In this document: in pieces, positions 51,501 through 60,885 of the stretch
Position numbering within the stretch: the first letter of the stretch is position 1
Layout of the letters: each line of letters starts with the position of its first letter
NCBI GenBank assembly: GCA_030645995.1
Contig: JAUSMU010000200.1
Span: 1 to 64,000 of the forward strand
Direction: 5' to 3'
Length of the DNA stretch: 64,000 nucleotides
DNA from: Gammaproteobacteria bacterium
Lineage (GTDB): Bacteria; Pseudomonadota; Gammaproteobacteria; Pseudomonadales; Pseudohongiellaceae
The notes under the pieces: generated by a model
Seen by the model: the letters and a program-made list of their open reading frames with translations, nothing else
Database searches by the model: none
Told to the model about the DNA's origin: nothing
Position numbers and translations under genes: made by a program

Positions 51501-52797
51501 GGGAGGTCTCCTGCTGATCCGCTGTGGAATCCAATTGGCTGCCAACAGCATCGCTGTTGTAAGTGAGGTAGAGTTGCACGCGCAGCAATGTCAGCTCTTC
51601 TTCGAGCGCCAAAAGCGCCAGTTCGCTTTCAAGCACGGCGGCACGTGCGTCGATGACTTCTGTGAGACTGCCCTGATTGCCTCGCCAAGCAGCAAGAAGC
51701 AACTCGGCCTGCTCGCGGGCGAGGGGCACGACAGTTCCACGCTGACGCAGCAATGTGCGCTCCAGGCGTCGCTGACGCGCCATATCGGCCTCCACCATCG
51801 CGGCGTGATCACGGCGCATCAGTTCGACATCGGCCTCAACAGCGCGCTTCTCTGCCTGTCTTGCAGCAATGCGGGGCGACTGGCGCCTGTTGGCGAACAG
51901 GGGCAGGTCGATGCTGAACTCCACCATCAGCATGTCTTCAAAGTTCCGCGCGCGGCGGGCGTAGGCGACCCCTACCGACCAGTCAGGTTTACGGTCAGCC
52001 TCGGCGCGGGCGATCTCGGCATCGAGCAACTTCAAACCGGGTTCGAGGAGGGCAAGTTCGGCGTGCTGATGCAGACTGGAGATCAGGTGATCGCCATCCA
52101 CTTGCCACTCCGGTGGCTCGCCGCTCAATGGGACATCGGCAAGCTCCCCGATGCGTGCACGAAGGGCAGCGACAGCACGCTCCTTCTGCTCGAGCAGTTC
52201 GTCGCGGCGATTGTGCAGGGCAGCTGATTCCTGACGCACCATGACCGAATCAACGGCACTCCCGCTGCCACCCGCTAGCGAGGCTTGCACAGCCTGCAAC
52301 TGCAACGCGTTCTCCGCCAATACCGCATCCAAAGCAGCGAGTTTGCGCTCGCTGCTGTGAAGGCGAATCCAGGCATCTGAGGTTTGCTGCAGGACCTGCA
52401 CGGTACTTAGATTCTGCTGCGCGGAGACCAGGACCAGTTGGGCCTCGGCGATGGCGGAGTCGGCCCGACGCTTGGCCCGGTGAGGCACTTCCTGCATGAA
52501 CCCGATGCGACGCATGGTCATGAAGTCGCCGTTGAAGCGGAAGCGGTCCATGCCCTCGATCGGCAGATTCTCGATACCAAAGCTGAGCGTCGGGTCCGGC
52601 AGCTCGGCAGCCGGGATGAGCAGTTGCCGGCTTGATTCCTGCCGCGCAGCATCGGCCGCCAGCGCGGGGCTCTGTCGCAGTGCAACGCTCAGTGCTTGAT
52701 TGAAGGTCAGCTCGAACGTGAACTCCGCAGCGAAAGCCGACGGCGTGAAAATAGAGAACAGCAGCAAGACTGCTGTATAGACAATTCTGGTAGACAT
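51493..52797 (-). CDS. cusC: TolC-family outer-membrane efflux protein
   Basis: Outer-membrane efflux repeats; start overlaps cusB. Confidence 0.85.
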   Translation of the reverse strand: MSTRIVYTAVLLLFSIFTPSAFAAEFTFELTFNQALSVALRQSPALAADAARQESSRQLLIPAAELPDPTLSFGIENLPIEGMDRFRFNGDFMTMRRIGFMQEVPHRAKRRADSAIAEAQLVLVSAQQNLSTVQVLQQTSDAWIRLHSSERKLAALDAVLAENALQLQAVQASLAGGSGSAVDSVMVRQESAALHNRRDELLEQKERAVAALRARIGELADVPLSGEPPEWQVDGDHLISSLHQHAELALLEPGLKLLDAEIARAEADRKPDWSVGVAYARRARNFEDMLMVEFSIDLPLFANRRQSPRIAARQAEKRAVEADVELMRRDHAAMVEADMARQRRLERTLLRQRGTVVPLAREQAELLLAAWRGNQGSLTEVIDARAAVLESELALLALEEELTLLRVQLYLTYNSDAVGSQLDSTADQQETSHE

Positions 52798-52879
52798 GGC
52801 TGGATTTCCTGAAAGTGAACACACATGTGCAGCAGACTATCCCGTGACGGGAACAAGCTGTGCGCAGTCGGATCGACAG

Positions 52880-53326
52880 TCAGGCGGACATTGGAGGGCG
52901 CCAGAGATCGGGTGGGGAGAACGCTCGGGTGGAGGGAGGATGCAGCCAGTGACCGGTGCTGGATGGCGATGTGGCGGACGTCGCTGTGCGGTTTGGAATG
53001 GAAAGGGTAATCATGGAACCGCAGGATTGGCAGTCCGGCATATCGTTACAATCGCTGCGGGTAATGTCGTCAGCATCGCAGCAATCTGCCGCGGCCGAAG
53101 TTGACTGGCCTGTCCCGCCGTCGACTGACACAAATGGGGTCTGTCCATGGAGCATCGTCGAGTGATCATGGCCACCCTGCTGCATGCTCATCGGCATCAT
53201 TTTCATTTGCTGCATGTCCATGCCGCAATCCGCGACACCGTTAGCCGAAGCAAACGACAACCCGCTGCCCTGCAGAACGAGGCAAAGAATCAAGGCGATC
53301 AACAAACTGTAGCGTTGTGTGGGCAT
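52880..53326 (-). CDS. Small Met/His/Cys-rich exported protein
   Basis: DCGMDMQQMKMMPMSMQQGGHDHSTMLHG, C-terminal PPDLWRPPMSA; upstream of cusC. Confidence 0.55.
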   Translation of the reverse strand: MPTQRYSLLIALILCLVLQGSGLSFASANGVADCGMDMQQMKMMPMSMQQGGHDHSTMLHGQTPFVSVDGGTGQSTSAAADCCDADDITRSDCNDMPDCQSCGSMITLSIPNRTATSATSPSSTGHWLHPPSTRAFSPPDLWRPPMSA

Positions 53327-53499
53327 GAATGCAGGCTACTCCTGTAGTACGTCGACTTCAACTCCCGACGGCTACCTCCGTGTGAGAGCGCGAGCGCGAT
53401 AGCTTGGTTGCAGTTCAGCGCGACATTGATCAAGGTCAGCCAGTGGTCTTCGACTTCAAACCCCTCGCGACGTAGCAGGTCCTTGGCCTTGAGGCTGGC

Positions 53500-54092
53500 T
53501 TGATAAACTCCAGTTCCACACAGTGCTCTTCTGCCCACTGTGCCAGTGCGATCGAGATGAACTCCGGCCCATTATCCATTCTCAGTTTCTGAGGATAAAC
53601 GCGCCAGCTCACCAACCTTTCCAACACCCTGATCACACGCGCGGCCGGTAAACTCAGATCAATCTCAATGGCTAGTGCTTCACGGTTAAAATCATCCACC
53701 ACATTGAACGTGCGGAACCTCCTGCCGCAGAACAATCCGTCACTCATGAAGTCCATCGACCAGCACTGGTTCGCCGTCGCAGGAACGCACAGAGGCTGGG
53801 GGTGACGAGTAGGCAAACGCTTCTTGCCTCTGCGTCGCTTGTTCAGTTTCAGGCTGCAGTAAACGCGATGAACACGCTTGTGGTTTCATGCGTGACCCCA
53901 TCGACGCAGTATCTTGAACAGCTTTCCGAAGCCATGTGCTGGGTAGCGTTCGTTGGCTTCCTGTAACTGCTGAACAACTGGTTCGTCTCGATGTGGATCA
54001 GGCTTATAGCGATACAACGAATCACTGATGCCAACTACTCGACAGGCTCTGCGCAAACTTGCACCGTGCTCCTCTCTGGCGTAATCCACCAG
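53500..54092 (-). pseudogene. IS3-family transposase OrfB, truncated, with in-frame stop
   Basis: NQCWSMDFMSDGLFCGRRFRTFNVVDDFNREAL DDE core; TGA at 53886-53888 interrupts the reading frame. Confidence 0.85.
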
Positions 54093-54112
54093 CTCTCGTC
54101 GAATCGCTGGCT

Positions 54113-54379
54113 TTACAGCTTTTTTTCTACAATGTCCTTGAGAATCTTGTGATCCAGGCTTAATTCGGCGTACATCTGCTTGAGTCGGCTATTCTCCTCC
54201 TCCAGTTCCTTGAGCCGCTTTACATCAGAGGCCTCCATACCGCCGAATTTGCTCTTCCAGTTGTAGTAGGTCGCATCCGAGATGCCGTGCTCACGGCAAA
54301 CCTCCTTGACCAGTCTGCCGCCTTCCACTGCTTTCAGAATCTTGACGATCTGTGTTTCCGTAAATCTCGACTTCTTCAT
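54113..54379 (-). CDS. IS3-family transposase OrfA
   Basis: MKKSRFTETQIVKILKAVEGGRLVKEVCREHGISDATYYNWKSKFGG. Confidence 0.92.
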   Translation of the reverse strand: MKKSRFTETQIVKILKAVEGGRLVKEVCREHGISDATYYNWKSKFGGMEASDVKRLKELEEENSRLKQMYAELSLDHKILKDIVEKKL

Positions 54380-54419
54380 TCTCCGTTCTCCTTGTTGCGT
54401 AGTTTACGCCGGAGAGCTC

Positions 54420-54781
54420 TAATTACGAATGCCACTATTTTATGGGAGAGTTACACTACGGTAATGCGGTTTTCGGATGCAGACGACGAAGATCATTCAA
54501 AAAGTTGGGCACCCTCAGCGATGAAACTCATTGAAGAAGCCCCAGACCAAGTTTCCGTGCTTGAAGTATCTTTGAAACGTTCTACGCCGATCGGCTACGG
54601 TGGTTCGCTCGCGGACACGCTTATGACGCGTCTGCGTTTGTTCGAAACACTGAAACAGCATCCTAGAGTTGAAGTCGCTGCTTGGGCCTGGAGGCGCCAG
54701 GCGGAGTATGCTGCAAAAATTGAGCTTCAACGTGACTACGAAGCAACGAACGATAGAAAACGTGATCAATCCTTTGAGTGA
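54420..54781 (+). pseudogene. 3' fragment of an unknown gene truncated by the IS
   Basis: Open frame emerging from the IS edge: FSDADDEDHSKSWAPSAMKLIEE...KRDQSFE. Confidence 0.5.
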
Positions 54782-54857
54782 GTTAAGAGGTTAGAAATCA
54801 GATCCGCTTGCGATGGCCCGATGTCGATAAGTCTGAAAACCCATCACCTTTCGATAG

Positions 54858-55250
54858 TCATTCAGTTACGGGCTGCTTTGTGAGCACACCTGTAAAGCGC
54901 CCGCTACAGAACCATTCACCCCACAACTCGGAATCTACACCCGACTGCAACCAATGCACCCAATGGCCGTTACATACCGGTTGCATAATTGTAGTCAAAG
55001 GTCTTTTCTGCAAGTTTGTCGCTCTATCCTCCTTGATAATGCCGACGTATACCTCTTTGCCATTGTCATCGTAAATTGTTAGCTGATCGCCGTTCTCGAG
55101 AAACACAAGTTCATCGTAGCCACTCTTGTCGTATTGCTCCAATACCCAGTACGAACCTTCGCAACCGGTTTCGAAGAAGTGGGCCAGAACGCCATAGTAT
55201 GTGTTCATAACGGACTCATTTTGGGCCGACGTTAAGTAATGCCTCGTCAT
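54858..55250 (-). CDS. Hypothetical protein
   Basis: 130 aa ORF without strong competing frame. Confidence 0.55.
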   Translation of the reverse strand: MTRHYLTSAQNESVMNTYYGVLAHFFETGCEGSYWVLEQYDKSGYDELVFLENGDQLTIYDDNGKEVYVGIIKEDRATNLQKRPLTTIMQPVCNGHWVHWLQSGVDSELWGEWFCSGRFTGVLTKQPVTE

Positions 55251-55262
55251 GTTGGCCTTAAT

Positions 55263-55832
55263 TCAAATCAGCCCGAGCTGTAGAGCAAATTCGCTTTTCT
55301 GAATAAAGGGCAGCAGTCGAGCGGTGTTTTTCGCATCAAAAATTGCACGGTGGGGTGTTCCCTCAAAGCAGATGCCGTGGAAATTTAAAGCATTCTGCAA
55401 ACCAGTATGAGACCGTATTTTATTGGTTCGCCGCCAAGCCTTTTTTAAGTTCACATGCGCTAGCTTGGTAAAGAGGGAGCTGCTTTGAGTTCGTTGCTCC
55501 TGATTCATCAGCAATTTTCGGTCAAAATTTCCCCAACTTGACCAAAAAGCATTTCGGCTTGCGCACCATTCATCAAGTAACTGCATTGCATCCTCAAACA
55601 GTGGCGCTAGATCAACATCCTTTTGTGAGATGTTCGTCAGCTGTCGGCAAAAGGGGCTCAGACTTGGATTTTTAGTAGGCCGAACAAATGTCGAGAATTC
55701 ATCGACGGCGTCGCCACCTATATTACAAAGGACACAACCAATTTCGATGACTTCCATGTCGTCGATAGCCGGAGTTTGTCCATCCTCCCAACAGGTCGCC
55801 TCCAGATCACAAATTACCAGGAGCTCTTGCAT
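55263..55832 (-). CDS. DEDDh 3'-5' exonuclease
   Basis: ICDLEATCWE, VIEIGCVL, HRAIFDAKNTARLL. Confidence 0.85.
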   Translation of the reverse strand: MQELLVICDLEATCWEDGQTPAIDDMEVIEIGCVLCNIGGDAVDEFSTFVRPTKNPSLSPFCRQLTNISQKDVDLAPLFEDAMQLLDEWCASRNAFWSSWGNFDRKLLMNQEQRTQSSSLFTKLAHVNLKKAWRRTNKIRSHTGLQNALNFHGICFEGTPHRAIFDAKNTARLLPFIQKSEFALQLGLI

Positions 55833-55916
55833 AGTTACTCACCTTTGTAAGTCACGGTTCTATCGTGAATCATCTTGAATAGCGATCGAATGACTTTCTC
55901 GTGCAGTATCTGGTCA

Positions 55917-56444
55917 TCAGATAATTTCATTGGCATTCATCCATTGCTTAAGGGTGTCATGTTGCTGCTTGTTGGAAGTGGCGAGCCACTGGTGAAGGCG
56001 CTGGCTTAGCGCGGGCCCGTCAATCTCAACCATGAGCTCGCTCAGAATGATGGTGGGTACGGCGCCGCGGACGAATACCGCGTGATATACCATGTCACAC
56101 ACCGCTCGCTCGGTGGTGGCGCAAAGATGTGTCGGCCAGTCCAGAGCGTGCTTGTCGATAAACCAGCGCACATCAATCAGGTCGCTGGGAGAGAGATCAG
56201 GTGAGGAGGTGTAGTTTTCGCCGGCCACCACCAACTTTTTGGAATGCAACATGGCCTGGGTATGCCAGTCTGCGACATCGCCGTGCTTATCCGGGATATT
56301 GAGCGCGCTCCAGCCGCTGATGTAGCGGACAACTGTACCGTCTGGAATAAGGGACTCGCAAAAGGTGTGCATTGGGGGTGGGTGTATGTCACCGAAGCTG
56401 GTCATTTTTTTTAAATAGCTTTCATTTTCTGTAATCATTTTCAT
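55917..56444 (-). CDS. Hypothetical protein, possible partner of the adjacent AbiEi-like protein
   Basis: 175 aa ORF overlapping the AbiEi-like ORF by 23 nt. Confidence 0.55.
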   Translation of the reverse strand: MKMITENESYLKKMTSFGDIHPPPMHTFCESLIPDGTVVRYISGWSALNIPDKHGDVADWHTQAMLHSKKLVVAGENYTSSPDLSPSDLIDVRWFIDKHALDWPTHLCATTERAVCDMVYHAVFVRGAVPTIILSELMVEIDGPALSQRLHQWLATSNKQQHDTLKQWMNANEII

Positions 56445-56841
56445 ATCTCACAGTTCTGATCCCAACCGCAATTTTCCGTGAAATCCGGCGTTTTCCGGTA
56501 TTAAAAGCCGTGTGGACGGGGACGTCAGGTGTCCGCCCTTCAGCGTAAGCTGCTTGAGCGCTGCCAAGTTTTGGCTCGACACCCATCCTAATAAGCGCCT
56601 CCTGGGCCAGTTCTGCCAATGTTACTCGCGGCACTGGTTTTCCGGACAACACACTGGGCCTGGCTTTTGCGTATACGCCGTATCCCAGACGAACAATCCT
56701 TCCCTCGGCAATCAAAACTTTAAACACTCGGCCAATCTGGCTATGGCTACCCATTGACCTAAAGTCAGTACGCATGACGACCTCTCCTTTACGGGAAGTG
56801 AGGGATCTGACTATTCTTTGCTTGACGCTGAATCGTTTCAC
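56422..56841 (-). CDS. AbiEi-like/DUF6088 winged-helix protein
   Basis: RGEVVMRTDFRSMGS-type N-terminus, GRIVRLGYGVYAKAR. Confidence 0.6.
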   Translation of the reverse strand: MKRFSVKQRIVRSLTSRKGEVVMRTDFRSMGSHSQIGRVFKVLIAEGRIVRLGYGVYAKARPSVLSGKPVPRVTLAELAQEALIRMGVEPKLGSAQAAYAEGRTPDVPVHTAFNTGKRRISRKIAVGIRTVRYENDYRK

Positions 56842-56934
56842 AGCCCCCCCCGTATAGGTGAACTTACTGAGTAGGTAAGAGTGCTTATGTGATCAAGGCT
56901 AAAGAGCACTGATCCTTGAAATTTAAGTTATGTA

Positions 56935-57360
56935 CTAATCAGACGAGAAATCATTGTAGACCGCTGGAATGACTGTGAGGCGGACACCAGGGCCACATAG
57001 AATATAGTTTGTGTTCTTCGAACTGAAAATGCATTGATAATGGAATGCCTCTAGGAGCGTGGTTCGCACAAAAGAACCTTCAACCCAACGATTCCTTTCG
57101 TCAAAAATAATCTTGTTTGCGTATAAAAAACAGGGCTTAACACCAGCTTCCTCGATCTCTTGCGCTTGACGCGGATCAATCTCGACATCTGCCCAACACC
57201 AGCGCGCAACAACGCAACACGGTTTATTTGGAAAGAGCTCTCTAGCAAGTGCAATAGCTTGTTCAACCATTTCCTCGCTACAGCCATAGTCACAGTAATC
57301 GCCCTGCTCATTTAACAGTTGTGAGAACTGTTCGAGCATCAAGTCACTTCTTCGTGTCAT
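56935..57360 (-). CDS. Hypothetical protein
   Basis: 141 aa ORF overlapping the phosphoesterase by 17 nt. Confidence 0.55.
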   Translation of the reverse strand: MTRRSDLMLEQFSQLLNEQGDYCDYGCSEEMVEQAIALARELFPNKPCCVVARWCWADVEIDPRQAQEIEEAGVKPCFLYANKIIFDERNRWVEGSFVRTTLLEAFHYQCIFSSKNTNYILCGPGVRLTVIPAVYNDFSSD

Positions 57361-58168
57361 CGTCGGTGCCTGTGTCTAAGACGATCAATCTACTAGGGTC
57401 ATACCTCGGGATGCGCCCATCCTCTGATGGATAGCCGAGCTGATTGCTGACGATCCTGGTTCGGCCAAACTCTAGATCATTACTGAAATGATTGTGGCCG
57501 TAAATCCAGAGCGCCGGTTGATAACTGTTTATCAAGAATTCCGCGTTCGCATTGAAATATGCAGTGAGAGGACTTACCATAAAGTTTGGATTAGCAGTTG
57601 CCATTCCAGGCGGAAAATGGGTCACGACAATTGTTCTTTGAGGGTCGCAAGCCGCCAATTGCTCGTCCAGAAATCGATGACTTTCCTGAAATTTATTGGA
57701 GACGAATTTCGGACTTATTGGTGATCCCGCACGGGTTCTAATAAAACGAAAGTCCGATATAAGCTGCTCAGCTTGTTCCATTGCCAATTCCGAGTCACCC
57801 AAGATAGAAAAATCCGTCCACAGAGTACATCCGAGAAACTTGATACCGAATAGTTCGACGGAATCGTTCTCTAGAAAATGAATTCGATCTTGGTGGGTGC
57901 ATATTTTGCGATAGAGATCGATCTGATCATCGATACTGTTGCCATAAAACTCGTGGTTGCCAGCGATCCACACGATATGTGTCTCCGGATACCACTCGGC
58001 CAGGTCGAAGGCTACATCAGCGGCCTGCATACCCACAGCAATGTCTCCTGCCAGGACGATTACATCACTCTCTGGTGGAAAGTTTAACGCCCTAATGCGG
58101 CGCTGAGTTCTCGTGGGAGGTAGGTGAAGGTCAGAGGCATACGCGATAGAGATTTTTGGATTTTTCAT
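57344..58168 (-). CDS. Calcineurin-like metallophosphoesterase
   Basis: ASDLHLPP, VLAGDIAVG, IAGNHEFYG, VTHFPPG, YGHNHFSND. Confidence 0.92.
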   Translation of the reverse strand: MKNPKISIAYASDLHLPPTRTQRRIRALNFPPESDVIVLAGDIAVGMQAADVAFDLAEWYPETHIVWIAGNHEFYGNSIDDQIDLYRKICTHQDRIHFLENDSVELFGIKFLGCTLWTDFSILGDSELAMEQAEQLISDFRFIRTRAGSPISPKFVSNKFQESHRFLDEQLAACDPQRTIVVTHFPPGMATANPNFMVSPLTAYFNANAEFLINSYQPALWIYGHNHFSNDLEFGRTRIVSNQLGYPSEDGRIPRYDPSRLIVLDTGTDDDTKK

Positions 58169-58225
58169 GTCAGAATTTTCATTTCCTTACGCATAGATAA
58201 AATTCAATTGATGATTGAGTGACCA

Positions 58226-59614
58226 TTACACAAATAAGTTCAAAACTCGCTGAGAATACATGTCAGACAGAGAAAGTCTCACAGATATATTTGATTGCAT
58301 ATTGTGGTTTTTACGCTCTTCGGTCTCTGCTTCTGAATATCCAGAATCCAAATTTAACTCTATCGGATCTGTTAGGGCGTGGCCAAAAGTTGCATCATGC
58401 TCTCCACCATTTGAGTGTGCGATGTACAATTTACTGACAACGGACTGATCCGATGGAAGATCGATCTGGATACGGTGACAGTATTCCTCCAGTTTCGGTT
58501 CAACGTATAAATACAGCCACGCAGTCTCGTCGGTGGAATTGCTGCGGCGAAGGATGCGTCCTAAAACTTGGCGCAGATAGAGCTCCGTTCGTACCCGACT
58601 CAAATAACAACAGACTTGTAGTCGAGGTATATCAGTGCCTTCGCTAATCATACCCACCGATACAATCCAGCGCGCATCCCCGCGTCTAAAATCGTCTATC
58701 GCTTTTTGAGAACCGCTGTTCTGATAGGAGACCACTGTCGAGGTCTCTCCCTGTCTGAGGAGAATTTCCGAAATCTGGTTTGCATGCGCCACCGTAGACG
58801 CAACAATGAGTCCTGCTGCGTTAGGCTTGTCGATACGAAGAGAGTTCAATCGCTGATTCGCGATCTCTAGCATCTTTCCTATTGCAGCATCCTCCTCCAG
58901 CAGGTGTTGGTAGCGGGTATCAGAATTCAGGAGTAGATCTCGGATACTGCTGAAGCATTCCGAATAGAATTCAGTATTTGAAGTCTCGGTGCGTTCTATA
59001 TGCTGATTGTCGAGCAATATAATTCGAGGCCTTCTGCAGACCTTGTCCTCTATGGCCTGGTCCAGACCGTAGACATAATCTCTGACTAACTCGCCCTCTG
59101 GCACCGTGTAACGCGCCAAAGCGACCAACCCATCATCTGTGCGCCAAGGAGTGCCGGACAGCGCCAGAGTGTACCGAGCCTTAGCCTGAATTTTGTCCGC
59201 AATCTGCTGCCCCCAAACATTCCCCGAAAGTGCTTCTTGACTTGCGCAGTGATGAATTTCATCGAAAATCACCAGTACACGGTATTGGTCAAAGAGACTC
59301 CAGAATCGCTCATCTCTAAAGGCCATTGCCTGGTAGGTATATGCACACCCCAAAGAACCCAACTGCCCATCAAAAGGTGATTGGAATATTTCTTCGAGAG
59401 TCATGGTAAATGCATCTGCGACTTGTATGGTCGGCGCGAAGACGAGAATCAAATCGATTTGATTCTCTACGTGTAGCTGTTTGGCCAACTCTGCCGACAT
59501 TCGAGTTTTGCCCGCTCCAGGAGTGGCCTGACAGAGAAAATGCCTGCTCGTTTGGAAGTGACTCAGCGCTGATCTAATGCAGTTTGACTGCCACGCTCGT
59601 AACCCGGCTGTCAT
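58226..59614 (-). CDS. SF2 DEAD/DEAH-type helicase
   Basis: CQATPGAGKTRMSAELA (Walker A), VIFDEIHHC (DEIH), ALSGTPWRTD, QVLGRILRR. Confidence 0.92.
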   Translation of the reverse strand: MTAGLRAWQSNCIRSALSHFQTSRHFLCQATPGAGKTRMSAELAKQLHVENQIDLILVFAPTIQVADAFTMTLEEIFQSPFDGQLGSLGCAYTYQAMAFRDERFWSLFDQYRVLVIFDEIHHCASQEALSGNVWGQQIADKIQAKARYTLALSGTPWRTDDGLVALARYTVPEGELVRDYVYGLDQAIEDKVCRRPRIILLDNQHIERTETSNTEFYSECFSSIRDLLLNSDTRYQHLLEEDAAIGKMLEIANQRLNSLRIDKPNAAGLIVASTVAHANQISEILLRQGETSTVVSYQNSGSQKAIDDFRRGDARWIVSVGMISEGTDIPRLQVCCYLSRVRTELYLRQVLGRILRRSNSTDETAWLYLYVEPKLEEYCHRIQIDLPSDQSVVSKLYIAHSNGGEHDATFGHALTDPIELNLDSGYSEAETEERKNHNMQSNISVRLSLSDMYSQRVLNLFV

Positions 59615-60207
59615 TGGTGTTCTGCTAATATTTTGACAGTCTGCTCCAGAGCCCTGAGTTGCCCCATTAGGTTTGAACTTTTGTCTCTGGATTTATGGTA
59701 AGTGCTCTCCAGTTTTTCCCTCAGACAGGGATGCTCTGCCAAAATAGATTTGTACGTTTCCGCCTCCCCAAGCGTGGCAATGAATTGCATCCGGATCTCA
59801 TTTAGATTGGTCTCAATCTCATGGAACGAACTGGCAGTAGGTGAGGTAGATGAAGCTGCCACACCATTTGGCGTCTTGGCAGTCGGTAGAGATACGTCCA
59901 GTCGCCCGAATACGGGTTCAACCAGATTCAACGTGAAGTTCTGGGGAAGGTCCTGGACACGATATTGGGCATTCCTGCTCATGTGTTCGCCTTCCTTAAG
60001 CACCCAGCCAACCCTTACCAAACGTCCCACCTGTTTATATACATAGCGTCGGAGCTCTCTCGATGAGGCCGGCAATCGTCCGGAAACGCACCGCTGATAC
60101 TCAATTCGCAGCTGGGTAACCGTAAAAATAGAAAAGCTTGGCGCTTGTATAATTTCAGCCAGTACTCGATCTAATGCGAATGTCCGTGATTTCATTAAGC
60201 GTCTCAT
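59611..60207 (-). CDS. Hypothetical protein co-operonic with the helicase
   Basis: 4-bp overlap with helicase start; N-terminal wHTH-like, C-terminal coiled coil. Confidence 0.65.
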   Translation of the reverse strand: MRRLMKSRTFALDRVLAEIIQAPSFSIFTVTQLRIEYQRCVSGRLPASSRELRRYVYKQVGRLVRVGWVLKEGEHMSRNAQYRVQDLPQNFTLNLVEPVFGRLDVSLPTAKTPNGVAASSTSPTASSFHEIETNLNEIRMQFIATLGEAETYKSILAEHPCLREKLESTYHKSRDKSSNLMGQLRALEQTVKILAEHQ

Positions 60208-60234
60208 TGTGGGCCGAAAAGATCGCGAAAAAGA

Positions 60235-60284
60235 GGATTATAATCCGTGGTTGTATAGTCCGCAATGCTGCATATTCGCAGCAT
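60235..60284. promoter_or_regulatory. Putative XRE operator region
   Basis: Palindrome GGATTATAATCC (60235-60246) and inverted repeat ATGCTGC-N6-GCAGCAT (60265-60284) in the divergent intergenic region. Confidence 0.45.
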
Positions 60285-60513
60285 GGATCTGGCATTATTA
60301 TTAGGTAAAAGAATTCGCGATAAGCGCAAATCTGCGGGAATCGCCCAAGAGAGCCTAGCCCTTGCGTGTGGGCTGGACCGCAGTTATATGGGGAGGATTG
60401 AGCGCGGAGAGGTTAATATCACTGTGATGTCTCTGTGCCAGATCGCCCAAGCCTTAAATTGCTCGGCCCAAGAGCTTCTGCCTGAATGTAGATTCGGCCT
60501 TCAAAAGATGTAA
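60283..60513 (+). CDS. XRE-family HTH regulator
   Basis: LGKRIRDKRKSAGIAQESLALACGLDRSYMGRIERGEVNITVMSLCQIAQAL; start may be 60265 or 60283. Confidence 0.87.
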   Translation: MDLALLLGKRIRDKRKSAGIAQESLALACGLDRSYMGRIERGEVNITVMSLCQIAQALNCSAQELLPECRFGLQKM

Positions 60514-60661
60514 TGCATTTTGCGTAGTCTTGTTTCGACGAGGCGTGGGAAGATACAGCAGTTCGAGTTTAAGCACGATGAATGGTCGATAGCGTCACGT
60601 AATAATGAAATATGACGTTAAACACAGCAGATGAACAACAATGAACGTTTTGACTAGAAGG

Positions 60662-60885
60662 GTTTACATATTAGTCAAATTCAAAAGGCCTGAAGCGCTC
60701 CGGCGGAGGTGAATCTAGTTTACATTTTTCACTCAGACGTCAATTATGCGAAAGGTTTACATTTTAGAGGTGGTTTCGAGCCTAAGGTCAGATAAATGCA
60801 TAAAGCAAAAGCCGACTTACAAGCCAAAAACGCGCTTCTAAGGGCGTTTTTGCGCTCTACTCACTCAGGAACTTGATTGTTTACA
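60662..60885 (+). repeat. Right-end GTTTACA repeats (four copies)
   Basis: Copies at 60662, 60718, 60755 and 60879; the 60718/60755 pair has the same 37-bp spacing as the left end, opposite orientation. Confidence 0.72.
60825..60852. terminator. Possible bidirectional terminator just inside the right end
   Basis: CAAAAACGC-N10-GCGTTTTTG; GC part of the stem is short. Confidence 0.35.
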
